A stretch of 20,155 bases of DNA from a virus, in IMG/VR virus record IMGVR_UViG_3300033992_000650, positions 1 through 20,155 of that record; one strand, given 5' to 3'. How positions within the stretch are numbered: position 1 is the first letter of the stretch; every line of letters starts with the position of its first letter. Made by a program: the position numbers and the translations under genes. The notes beneath the pieces were generated by a model, which was given only the letters and a program-made list of their open reading frames with translations, searched no databases and was not told the origin of the DNA. Positions 5,249-11,891 of this stretch are shown here, piece after piece.

Positions 5249-5377
5249 ATGCCTAAAAACACAAATAATAAAAAAGCATTGAGTAAATCATTGCTAAAGA
5301 ACGCAATAGAAAAATTGCGTACTGATGCTGTTGATAAGACACGCAGTTCGGTCAAATCAAATAAACAATCATCGTGA
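5249..5377 (+). CDS. 42-residue basic peptide
   Basis: Starts at an ATG with an excellent GGAGGG (5239-5244) 4 nt upstream and ends at TGA 5375-5377. The peptide is Lys/Ser/Asn-rich with one amphipathic helix (LSKSLLKNAIEKLRTDAVDK) and no cysteine. The strong ribosome binding site and position, just after the 4382 gene, argue that it is translated. A small nucleic-acid-binding or host-modifying peptide is possible but unproved. Confidence 0.55.
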   Translation: MPKNTNNKKALSKSLLKNAIEKLRTDAVDKTRSSVKSNKQSS

Positions 5378-5384
5378 TTGTGTG

Positions 5385-5412
5385 TTGACTCCTCCCGTGG
5401 TTTTGCTACAAT
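5385..5412 (+). promoter_or_regulatory. Sigma70-type promoter for the secreted protein
   Basis: TTGACT (5385-5390), 16 bp, TACAAT (5407-5412). Transcription would start near 5419, leaving a very short leader that contains AAAGGAG ahead of ATG 5435. Confidence 0.75.
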
Positions 5413-5434
5413 AAGGTCTTGAAAGGAGTTCGTA

Positions 5435-5917
5435 ATGAACTTTAACACTCTGGTTGCTTCGGCGGTTGTCACCCTCTCGCTCACTTCTATTGCTTCGGCT
5501 CAGTGGTCTAACAGCGGTGGTGGACTCAATATTGGAATTGGCGGCTCATACGGTAAGTTCAAGGACAAGATTAGTGAGACAGGCGCAAACGGACAAACCG
5601 TTAGCCGCACTCGCACCGTTACGAACAACGACTTTCGTTGGGGCGTTGGCATGGGTGGGTACTCCAACACCAACAACTACGGCGGTGGCGGCTATGGCTA
5701 CGGCGGGGGTGGCTTCTACGGCGGTGGTGGCTACGGTGCACAAGTAATGCCGTACTACGGTGGTGGTTACGGCGCACAAGTAATGCCGTACTACGGTGGT
5801 GGCTGTTATCCTGTCGTGGTTCCGTACTCCCCGTTCACTGGCACCTTCGGCAATCCGTGCTATGCTCCACAGGTGTTTGCTCCTGCGGCAGTCTGCCCTC
5901 AGTTTATTGTTCGCTAA
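5435..5917 (+). CDS. Secreted Gly/Tyr-rich low-complexity protein
   Basis: A 160-residue protein with AAGGAG about 7 nt upstream. Residues 1-22 form a typical Sec signal peptide: short polar start, hydrophobic core (LVASAVVTLSLTSIA), A-S-A cleavage before Gln. The mature part begins with a beta-like region (LNIGIGGSYGKFKD), then a Gly/Tyr tract of about 45 residues, two copies of a 12-residue unit (GGGYGAQVMPYY) and a Pro/Val-rich end with three cysteines (GGC, NPC, AVC), which could form disulfides after export. There is no second membrane segment and no lipobox. The protein should reach the periplasm or cell surface. Gly/Tyr proteins of this type form coats or adhesive layers. Signal peptides are rare in T4-like phages, so host origin by transfer is plausible. 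Confidence 0.72.
   Translation: MNFNTLVASAVVTLSLTSIASAQWSNSGGGLNIGIGGSYGKFKDKISETGANGQTVSRTRTVTNNDFRWGVGMGGYSNTNNYGGGGYGYGGGGFYGGGGYGAQVMPYYGGGYGAQVMPYYGGGCYPVVVPYSPFTGTFGNPCYAPQVFAPAAVCPQFIVR
5723..5794 (+). repeat. Tandem 36-bp repeat, two copies
   Basis: Copies at 5723-5758 and 5759-5794 differ at 2 of 36 positions and encode the repeated 12-residue unit of the secreted protein. Both differences are synonymous pyrimidine changes. Confidence 0.85.
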
Positions 5918-6161
5918 CTAGTTTGGATATTCTAATAATGCCTATCCCGTTTCGCTACCAAAGATCATGGTTGGGTTGACAACCTATTAAAACGCGAGAC
6001 AAAGCCAAGAAATACTCCGTTAAGTCCAGAAGCACATACGCATACACCCATACGACACTAGTTGGGTTGGCAGGAGAGGAATGCTTGGAGTTTGAAGACT
6101 GTTGGGGTTCTTCATGCGGTGTTCAGAGTACCGTGGCACAGCACACTCACTGAAATGGTTT
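5918..6161 (+). other. Gap of about 240 bases without a clear gene
   Basis: No ATG-started frame of useful length with a ribosome binding site is present; the best is 13 codons from 5938. One frame is open for roughly 60 codons from about 5980 to 6155, but it has no ATG and no ribosome binding site. TTGACA at 5976-5981 lacks a matching -10. Because the stretch ends in a strong terminator, it is either the 3' untranslated part of the secreted-protein mRNA or a small RNA. Confidence 0.4.
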
Positions 6162-6194
6162 GACGGCTCCATTCAAAAGCCGTCGTTTTTTTTT
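6162..6194 (+). terminator. Intrinsic terminator abutting tRNA-Glu
   Basis: Stem GACGGCT (6162-6168) with AGCCGTC (6178-6184), loop of 9 nt, then a run of nine T (6186-6194). The run ends exactly where tRNA-Glu begins. Confidence 0.85.
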
Positions 6195-6269
6195 GGTTCT
6201 GTCGTCTAGTCTGGTCTAGGACACCTCCTTTTCACGGAGGCGACACGGGTTCGAATCCCGTCAGAATCA
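6195..6269 (+). tRNA. tRNA-Glu (anticodon TTC)
   Basis: Acceptor GGTTCTG (6195-6201) pairs with CAGAATC (6262-6268, one G-T). The anticodon arm CCTCC-TTTTCAC-GGAGG gives TTC. The T-arm is ACGGG-TTCGAAT-CCCGT and the discriminator is A. First of three adjacent tRNAs; no promoter is visible between it and the terminator. Confidence 0.92.
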
Positions 6270-6273
6270 TTTT

Positions 6274-6355
6274 GGGAGAATACTCAAGTGGACAACGAGG
6301 CTTGACTGTAAATCAAGCGGCATAGCCTTCGGGGGTTCGAATCCCTCTTCTCCCA
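6274..6355 (+). tRNA. tRNA-Tyr (anticodon GTA)
   Basis: Acceptor GGGAGAA (6274-6280) pairs with TTCTCCC (6348-6354). Anticodon arm CTTGA-CTGTAAA-TCAAG. It has the long variable arm expected of bacterial tRNA-Tyr, a TTCGAAT T-loop and discriminator A. Confidence 0.92.
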
Positions 6356-6358
6356 TTC

Positions 6359-6430
6359 GCCGCCTTAGCACAGTGGTAGTGCAGTTGATTTGTAATCAAC
6401 AGGTCATCGGTTCGAATCCGATAGGCGGCT
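6359..6430 (+). tRNA. tRNA-Thr (anticodon TGT)
   Basis: Acceptor GCCGCCT (6359-6365) pairs with AGGCGGC (6423-6429). Anticodon arm GTTGA-TTTGTAA-TCAAC gives TGT, reading ACA. T-arm ATCGG-TTCGAAT-CCGAT, discriminator T. Four nt after tRNA-Tyr, so one precursor is likely. Confidence 0.92.
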
Positions 6431-6473
6431 TTGTTAAGACACGGTTCAACTACTCTACAAATGAACATAGGAT

Positions 6474-6677
6474 ATGGAAACACTGGCATTTACTCTTTAT
6501 GGAATCGGAGCAATAGCCTTCACATCAGCGGCTACGCTAAAATTGTACGCACACGCATACGCTCGTGGTTATGAAAACGGCAAGCACTATGGATTTTCTG
6601 ATGGGTTGAATCACGCTAGGCTGAAAACTGTAAAGCCGCATAATTCATCTCGCAAGCAGATGGTTGCTGCTGTCTGA
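6474..6677 (+). CDS. Small single-span membrane protein
   Basis: A 67-residue protein with TAGGA shortly before ATG 6474. Residues about 3-24 are a hydrophobic helix (LAFTLYGIGAIAFTSAATLK). The rest is a Tyr/Gly/His and basic cytoplasmic tail (ARGYENGKHYGFSDGLNHAR), a Y-x-x-G-x-x-x-G-x-x-D-G pattern seen in small phage membrane proteins. Function unknown. It lies downstream of the tRNA cluster and ends head-on with the next gene with no gap. Confidence 0.6.
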   Translation: METLAFTLYGIGAIAFTSAATLKLYAHAYARGYENGKHYGFSDGLNHARLKTVKPHNSSRKQMVAAV

Positions 6678-8042
6678 TTAAACCAATAGCAAATCAGCAG
6701 TCAAGATTGGTCTGTTCATCACCGATAGAATGTCGGTGTTCAGACCAATTCTATTTTCCGAAACAGTTGTTTCGTTAAGATATACACGAACCCTATTCTG
6801 CTTCAGAGTTTCATCGGAAGTAAATTTCACGGTGAATGAGTGGGCGTTAGACGCAGCAGTTCCTGCTCGGTAATTAATTAGTAGAGTTTCACCCGCAAAC
6901 AGTGCTGCAACAGCAGTCTTTGTTTGCGTGTTTGGTGATGTGATCTCTAGAATATTTGTTCCTGTAGGAATAATTGAAGTGCTGCTGAATTCTGCTGTAG
7001 TGTAGTATTCGGTAATTGCACCAAGAGAAATACCTGTAACTACAAGTGGAGATCCTGTGTCTGTACTAGTACGACCAGTTAGTGTGCAGGTTACTGTTCC
7101 TAATACAACTCCCTGTTCGGTATCAGGAGAGAAGAACGAGAAGGTTGCGCCTACGCTTGTGGCAGCACCAAAGGAATTCCATTGCTGTACAGCAGCCGCA
7201 CTATCGTCTGCAAGAGAAATTGTGGTTGAAGCACCAACAGAAACCAATACACGAATGCCTTCAGTCTGTATTGAGTTTGTGTCTCCACCAGCAAGAAACT
7301 TACAGTTCTGTAGAGTGCCACCACCAATGGGTGTGTTCTCGCTTTCCCATGAATAAAATTCAGTAATACTTGAGGAGTTTTGTTCTCCTCTAATCAGCAC
7401 TGCGAGCAGTGAAGATCCTCTAGAATCCCATATATTTAAGAACGGGGTGAGATCAAATTTCACGATTGATCCACTCCACGAACCGATTGGTATTATTTCA
7501 GATGCCGCTGGTTCTGCGTCACCGCCTTCAATAGTCCATCCTGTTGCAGCGGCTTCGGATGGCTTGTACCAAGACACAGACGAGTCTATAGTGGTGTCTA
7601 GAGGCAGCAGGACGGCTTCTAGAAGCCCTCCTGAAGTTCCTGTGGATCGTGTCAGCGTGAGAGTAGCATTCCCGATTGTATATGGACTACCTGCGGTATA
7701 GCCTTCTATAGTACTCACAGCAGCAGAAAAATATTGGCGTGGATTCAGCAGTAGCACTGTTCTAAATTCTTGTGTTTTCGTTCCACCAACCTTCAACATA
7801 TTTCTAGAACGATACAGTAAGTTGCCGCTGTCCCCACCCGTGTAGTATCCAGAAATTATTTTTGTTGGTTGCTGCACATCACTCAGTTCAATAAACTTGG
7901 AACTGAACGAATCAAATGCTTTTATCTTTACTTCTGCTGAAAGATTCGTAATATAGGTATCGCTGTTTCCGTCTGATCCATATACCGTTGCTCTCACGGT
8001 CTGTGAATTAGAGTAATTATTGCGATAACTAGAGTTAAGCAT
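6678..8042 (-). CDS. Virion fibre-type protein with DNRLRE/CBM96-like domain
   Basis: A 454-residue protein. The start is the ATG at 8042, with AGGAG about 6 nt upstream; the frame is open further back but that part overlaps the previous gene. It is Ser/Thr/Gly-rich with beta-strand periodicity throughout. Residues about 120-250 resemble a DNRLRE/CBM96-type module: LTLTRSTGTSGG, then the paired SVSWYKPSE...GWTIEGG, a KFDLTPFLNIWDSRGS segment (the usual V-T-x-x-V-x-x-W motif) and EFYSWESENTP (F-x-S-R-E type). Such modules bind polysaccharide and occur in surface enzymes and phage receptor-binding proteins. It starts 10 nt after the larger gene upstream, so the two are co-transcribed. Probably a fibre or adhesin; no catalytic motif seen. 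Confidence 0.6.
   Translation of the reverse strand: MLNSSYRNNYSNSQTVRATVYGSDGNSDTYITNLSAEVKIKAFDSFSSKFIELSDVQQPTKIISGYYTGGDSGNLLYRSRNMLKVGGTKTQEFRTVLLLNPRQYFSAAVSTIEGYTAGSPYTIGNATLTLTRSTGTSGGLLEAVLLPLDTTIDSSVSWYKPSEAAATGWTIEGGDAEPAASEIIPIGSWSGSIVKFDLTPFLNIWDSRGSSLLAVLIRGEQNSSSITEFYSWESENTPIGGGTLQNCKFLAGGDTNSIQTEGIRVLVSVGASTTISLADDSAAAVQQWNSFGAATSVGATFSFFSPDTEQGVVLGTVTCTLTGRTSTDTGSPLVVTGISLGAITEYYTTAEFSSTSIIPTGTNILEITSPNTQTKTAVAALFAGETLLINYRAGTAASNAHSFTVKFTSDETLKQNRVRVYLNETTVSENRIGLNTDILSVMNRPILTADLLLV
6706..6749. other. Nested inverted repeat at a convergent gene junction
   Basis: Outer arms ATTGGTCTG (6706-6714) and CAGACCAAT (6741-6749) enclose inner arms CACCGA (6720-6725) and TCGGTG (6733-6738), giving 15 potential base pairs in 44 nt. 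It lies in the last codons of the minus-strand fibre gene and just beyond the plus-strand gene's end. There is no long T-run on either side. Confidence 0.7.
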
Positions 8043-8052
8043 AGTGCTCCTA

Positions 8053-10506
8053 TTACGAAGCGTAGAACGAGAAGGTGATTCCTGTTCCCGTGTTGTGCGG
8101 TGCAAATCCAACCGAATACGGTGGATAAAATACATTGATCATGTCAATGTTGTCTACTTCAAGGAATAGTTCATCTCCGTGATACATTACATACGAATAT
8201 ACTCCAGCAGTAAATCCGTATGTTGATGCGTCTGTTACAGAACCAACACACATAAATTCATTTTGTGATGAGTTGGCTCCTGTGGCAATACGCGAAACCT
8301 TGATACGAACACCCGTTGCACAGGTAAATCCTGCGTTAGAGTTGTATTCGGTTAGGTTCTTTGCCACATATCCTGCAACATTTGTACGAGCCATGAACAA
8401 CGGCTGTGTTGCGTTAGAATCAATTGCCACACTAACTGAACCACTTGATACAGTATTTGCAAGAGTCTGCAACTGTGTGTTTACAGCATTCTTGACCAGT
8501 GAATAAATTGAAAGTGAATCAGTAAAGTCAAAAGCACCAACACTAACTGTTGGATCGTAAAGAGCCTTCTTTGCAGCAATCAAAAAGTCTGTATTAGTCT
8601 TGACTTGGGAAATGGTGGCATTCACTGTGGATGTTGGAGTATCAAGATTTGCCAATTCGATTGGCATAAATCCACCCGAATATCCCTTGACGATTACTGG
8701 TCCGTTGGCAGTGTCTCCTGCAACCCACAATCCGTATTCTGCACTCGTGGTTCCCGTGACAGGAATGGGAGCATACGATGGAGCAGTAATACCAATCTGT
8801 GCGCTGAATGTGGCGTAGGCGTTAAAAGAGAACCCTGAGTTAACAAGGTACATATTAACTGCGGCACCACACCAACCTGCACCCGTAGTACCACTAACTT
8901 GTGTTAGTGTTCCCGTTGAACTCACTGCTGCATTCATGTATGTTGGAACAGTAGAGAAAGACAGGCTGTCTGCTGCTCCCTGACCAACAATAGTAACGGT
9001 GTCTGTGGTGTAGTTTAGATCACGAATATCAAGATCCGTAGCAGATACAGTTACACCCGTTATGGTGGACACATTCACATTCAGTGCATTGTTGGTGGAA
9101 TAGACTGCTTCAATAGCAGCCGTTGAACCAGCAAAAGCGTACAAGGATGTTGGTACAGTGCTTTCGACTCCTGTGCCGTATACAGTAATATTATCTGTGG
9201 CTGCGGTAATACCGCGAATACTAAAGTCGGAAGCCTGAACATAAACAGCCGTTGCACCAGTTACTCCAAATATTCCAAGATTGGAGAAGGACGATACTGT
9301 TACGGGAAGAGGGGCACTTACAGTGATACCAACAGGGTATCCACTTGCGATGCCTTGAATTCCCACATAATCTATTCCAGCGGTACTGCCAAGAGTAGTT
9401 CCACCGTACAGGTTTCGAATATCTAAATCGGTTGCAGATACGGTCAGAGTTCCAACTGTAATTCCTACAGCCACTCCTCCTGATACACCCACAACGGTTA
9501 GAGATGTTCCTGTTGTACCCACAATGGTTGTGGCAAGACTATAAATTGCAGATGGAGCAAGGAATTCATATCTTCCCCATGAACCGCAAAGACCCACTGG
9601 AAGGGGCGCGGAAGCCTGAACATAAACAGCCGTTGCGCCTGTTACTCCGAATATTCCAAGATTGGATAAGGATAGATTAGCGAAAGACGATACGGTTACA
9701 GGAATAGGAGAACTTACGGTGATACCAACAGGGTATCCGCTTTCAATTCCTTGAATACCAACATAGTCTATTCCAACAGTGCTTCCACTAGAGGTTCCAC
9801 CGTATAGATTTCGAATACTGAAACTGCTACCCACAACATTCAGCGTTCCAACTGTAATACCAACAGGGTATCCACTTTCGATTCCTTGAATACCAACATA
9901 ATCTATTCCAACAGTACTTCCACTAGAGGTTCCACCGTATAGGTTTCGAATACTGAAACTGCTACCCGCAACATTCAGCGTTCCAACTGTGATGCCTACA
10001 GCAACTCCTCCTGATACACCAGCAACATTCAGCGTTCCAACCGTGATGCCTACAGCAACTCCTCCTGATACACCAGTAACGGTGAGAGATGTTCCTGTTG
10101 TGCCCACAATGGTTGTGGCAAGACTATAAAATCCAGATGTAGGCAGAAATTCATATCTTCCCCATGAGCCAGTAAGACCCACTGGAGCAACATTCAGCGT
10201 TCCAACTGTAATACCTATAGGAACTCCTCCTCCCGATACACCCATAACGGTAAGAGATGTTCCTGTGGTGCCTACAATGGTTGTGGCAAGACTGTAAATT
10301 CCAGATGAAGCAAGAAAATCATAGTTTGCCCATGAGCCAGAAAGACCCACTGGAAGGGGCGCGGAGCCACTTGCATATATTACTGTGTCGTCTGCACCGT
10401 AGGCAATCTTGACAATTTGATGATGTGCGGTATTGACATAATCGCTGGCTATGGTATAACTAATACCATCAGTAACAATGTTGTAGTTGTCGCTAGTCGC
10501 TGCCAT
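8053..10506 (-). CDS. Large repeat-rich virion structural protein
   Basis: An 817-residue protein starting at ATG 10506 with GCGGAG about 7 nt upstream. It is very rich in Gly, Val, Thr, Ser and Ile and poor in charge, as in fibrous beta-structured phage proteins. Repeats include VGITVGTLNV (many copies), an 18-residue tandem unit (GVSGGVAVGITVGTLNVA), a 45-residue tandem unit (begins GSSFSIRNLYGGTSSGSTVG) and a 3-copy block ending in SLATTIVGTTGTSLTV. The last 150 residues are non-repetitive (TCATGVRIKVSRIATGANSS onwards) and look like a folded beta-sandwich cap. Together with the next gene it forms a two-gene fibre or appendage operon, divergent from the gp33-like gene. Exact virion location unknown. 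Confidence 0.62.
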   Translation of the reverse strand: MAATSDNYNIVTDGISYTIASDYVNTAHHQIVKIAYGADDTVIYASGSAPLPVGLSGSWANYDFLASSGIYSLATTIVGTTGTSLTVMGVSGGGVPIGITVGTLNVAPVGLTGSWGRYEFLPTSGFYSLATTIVGTTGTSLTVTGVSGGVAVGITVGTLNVAGVSGGVAVGITVGTLNVAGSSFSIRNLYGGTSSGSTVGIDYVGIQGIESGYPVGITVGTLNVVGSSFSIRNLYGGTSSGSTVGIDYVGIQGIESGYPVGITVSSPIPVTVSSFANLSLSNLGIFGVTGATAVYVQASAPLPVGLCGSWGRYEFLAPSAIYSLATTIVGTTGTSLTVVGVSGGVAVGITVGTLTVSATDLDIRNLYGGTTLGSTAGIDYVGIQGIASGYPVGITVSAPLPVTVSSFSNLGIFGVTGATAVYVQASDFSIRGITAATDNITVYGTGVESTVPTSLYAFAGSTAAIEAVYSTNNALNVNVSTITGVTVSATDLDIRDLNYTTDTVTIVGQGAADSLSFSTVPTYMNAAVSSTGTLTQVSGTTGAGWCGAAVNMYLVNSGFSFNAYATFSAQIGITAPSYAPIPVTGTTSAEYGLWVAGDTANGPVIVKGYSGGFMPIELANLDTPTSTVNATISQVKTNTDFLIAAKKALYDPTVSVGAFDFTDSLSIYSLVKNAVNTQLQTLANTVSSGSVSVAIDSNATQPLFMARTNVAGYVAKNLTEYNSNAGFTCATGVRIKVSRIATGANSSQNEFMCVGSVTDASTYGFTAGVYSYVMYHGDELFLEVDNIDMINVFYPPYSVGFAPHNTGTGITFSFYAS
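9722..9991 (-). repeat. Tandem 135-bp repeat, two copies
   Basis: Copies of 135 bp at 9722-9856 and 9857-9991 differ at only a few positions and encode the 45-residue unit of the structural protein. A third, diverged version lies at about 9321-9460. Confidence 0.82.
9968..10075 (-). repeat. Tandem 54-bp repeat, two copies
   Basis: Copies at 9968-10021 and 10022-10075 are nearly identical and encode the 18-residue unit. The first overlaps the end of the 135-bp repeat pair, so the arrays arose by nested duplication. Confidence 0.82.
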
Positions 10507-10566
10507 TTGCTTCTCCGCTTTTTCAGTGTCGTGATCAATTCAAGGACTAAATAAGAGTACCCCCCT

Positions 10567-10809
10567 ATGTATATTTCCGAAAGTAAACCCGTCATGGACA
10601 TCAACAATATCCGTTTTCCCCGTGAAGTAGAAAATCATGTCAAAAACTATGAAGTTTCATATATTGACGCAGTGATCGCGGTATGTGAACGGTACGGCAT
10701 TGAGCCACAGGTGGGAGCCAAGTTCTTGAGCAAGCCAATTATTGAAAAAATAAAGGCTGAAGGACAGGAACTAAATCTGCTTCCTAAAAAATCAAAACTA
10801 CCTGTTTAA
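10567..10809 (+). CDS. 33: gp33-like late transcription coactivator
   Basis: An 80-residue protein (T4 gp33 is 112). In T4, gp33 bridges RNA polymerase and the sliding clamp and, with gp55, activates late promoters. Sequence seen: FPREVENHVKNYEVSYIDAV, CERYGIEPQVGAKFLSKP, then a helix and the ending NLLPKKSKLPV, the arrangement of the short gp33 proteins of cyanophage T4 relatives. Context supports it: in T4 the order is 33-dsbA-32, and gp32 follows here directly. Start: ATG 10567 has only a weak AAGAG. ATG 10594 (MDINN) is an alternative with no better site. Confidence 0.7.
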   Translation: MYISESKPVMDINNIRFPREVENHVKNYEVSYIDAVIAVCERYGIEPQVGAKFLSKPIIEKIKAEGQELNLLPKKSKLPV

Positions 10810-10811
10810 CC

Positions 10812-10839
10812 TTGACTCGGTACGATTATGTGGTACTAT
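10812..10839 (+). promoter_or_regulatory. Sigma70-type promoter for gene 32
   Basis: TTGACT (10812-10817), 16 bp, TACTAT (10834-10839). The transcript would begin around 10846, just before the leader hairpin at 10852. Confidence 0.72.
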
Positions 10840-10851
10840 TGGCTACATAGT

Positions 10852-10872
10852 TGTGGTGAATTGTTCACCACA
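10852..10872 (+). promoter_or_regulatory. Hairpin in gene 32 leader
   Basis: A perfect 9-bp inverted repeat, TGTGGTGAA / TTCACCACA, with a TTG loop, 38-58 nt before the gene 32 start. T4 gene 32 mRNA carries a folded leader (a pseudoknot) where gp32 nucleates to repress its own translation. This hairpin holds the same relative position. It could also just protect the 5' end. Confidence 0.55.
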
Positions 10873-10910
10873 CATTAAATACATCGTACAAATCGCACAA
10901 GGAGTTTACT

Positions 10911-11834
10911 ATGGGATTCAAGGATATGAAGTCGGCATCGGGTTCAAACTACCAGTCACTTGCCTCTGAAATGGACAAGATGGCAAAGAAGTCGGAGTCC
11001 TACAAGGATGACCGTATGTGGAAGGCTGACACCGATAAGACAGGAAACGGCTATGCAGAGATTAGATTTCTTCCTGCACCTGATGGCGAAGACTTGCCGT
11101 GGGCGCGTATTTGGAATCACGGGTTTCGTGGACCAGGTGGTTGGTACATTGAAAACTCCCTTACAACCATTGGGCTGAAGGATCCTGTGTCTGAGATGAA
11201 CTCTCAGTTGTGGGCAAGTGGTTCCGATGATGACAAGAAGATTGCGCGTGATCGCAAGCGCAAGTTGTCGTACATCAGCAACATTCTTGTGGTCAGCGAC
11301 CCAAAGAACCCTCAGAATGAGGGCAAGGTGTTCTTGTTCCGTTACGGCAAGAAGATTTTTGAGAAGATTCAGGAAGCAATGAATCCACAGTTCCAAGACG
11401 AGAAGCCCACCAATCCCTTTGACTTTTGGAATGGTGCAACCTTTAAGTTGAAGATTCGTCAGGTTGAAGGCTACACCAACTACGACCGCAGCGAGTTTTC
11501 TGCTCCGTCTGCCGTGCTTGGTGGAGACGATGCTGCTCTAGAGAAGTTGTGGAAGAAGCAGTATTCCCTCAAGGAGTTTACGGATCCAAAGTCATTCAAG
11601 ACATACGAAGAACTAAAGACTCGTCTTCGTGATGTGTTGGGTGACAATATTCGTGCCTCCACCTCTGAGAATGCGTACAAGGGTGGAGCAGAGAAGGCTT
11701 CATTTGATGATGAGGATGCGGCTCCTGTTGTAAAGAAGGCTGCACCACAATCAAAGAAGCCTGTGAAGGAAAGCACTGACGACGATACCGAAGACGCACT
11801 TTCTTACTTCGAGAAGTTGGCAAGCGAAGACTAA
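10911..11834 (+). CDS. 32: Single-stranded DNA-binding protein gp32
   Basis: A 307-residue protein (T4 gp32 is 301) that coats ssDNA during replication, recombination and repair. CAAGGAG lies about 7 nt before the ATG. The basic N-terminal cooperativity segment is followed by the OB-fold core from about residue 35: GYAEIRFLPAPDGEDLPWARIW, GPGGWYIENSLTTIG, DPVSEMNSQLW, RKRKLSYISNILVVSDP, GKVFLFRYGKKIFEKI and NPFDFWNGATFKLKI. The C-terminal 30 residues are acidic (DDDTEDALSYFEKLASED), the tail that recruits partner proteins. Unlike T4 gp32 there is no cysteine at all, so the H-C-C-C zinc site is missing; N-S-L-T-T-I-G replaces a C-L-T-T-type segment. It has its own promoter, leader hairpin and terminator. 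Confidence 0.95.
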   Translation: MGFKDMKSASGSNYQSLASEMDKMAKKSESYKDDRMWKADTDKTGNGYAEIRFLPAPDGEDLPWARIWNHGFRGPGGWYIENSLTTIGLKDPVSEMNSQLWASGSDDDKKIARDRKRKLSYISNILVVSDPKNPQNEGKVFLFRYGKKIFEKIQEAMNPQFQDEKPTNPFDFWNGATFKLKIRQVEGYTNYDRSEFSAPSAVLGGDDAALEKLWKKQYSLKEFTDPKSFKTYEELKTRLRDVLGDNIRASTSENAYKGGAEKASFDDEDAAPVVKKAAPQSKKPVKESTDDDTEDALSYFEKLASED

Positions 11835-11860
11835 ATACTTACGACCTTCGGTTTCGCAAT

Positions 11861-11891
11861 AAAGGGGCGCACTTCGGTGCGCCTCTTTGTT
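11861..11891. terminator. Bidirectional terminator between gp32 and tape measure
   Basis: A 12-bp stem AAAGGGGCGCAC (11861-11872) / GTGCGCCTCTTT (11877-11888) closed by a TTCG tetraloop, one G-T pair. The A- and T-rich ends serve both strands of this convergent pair. Confidence 0.88.

Noticed and set aside
5938-5979. 13-codon frame MPIPFRYQRSWLG
   Set aside because: Too short, no ribosome binding site, no sign of conservation that I can judge.
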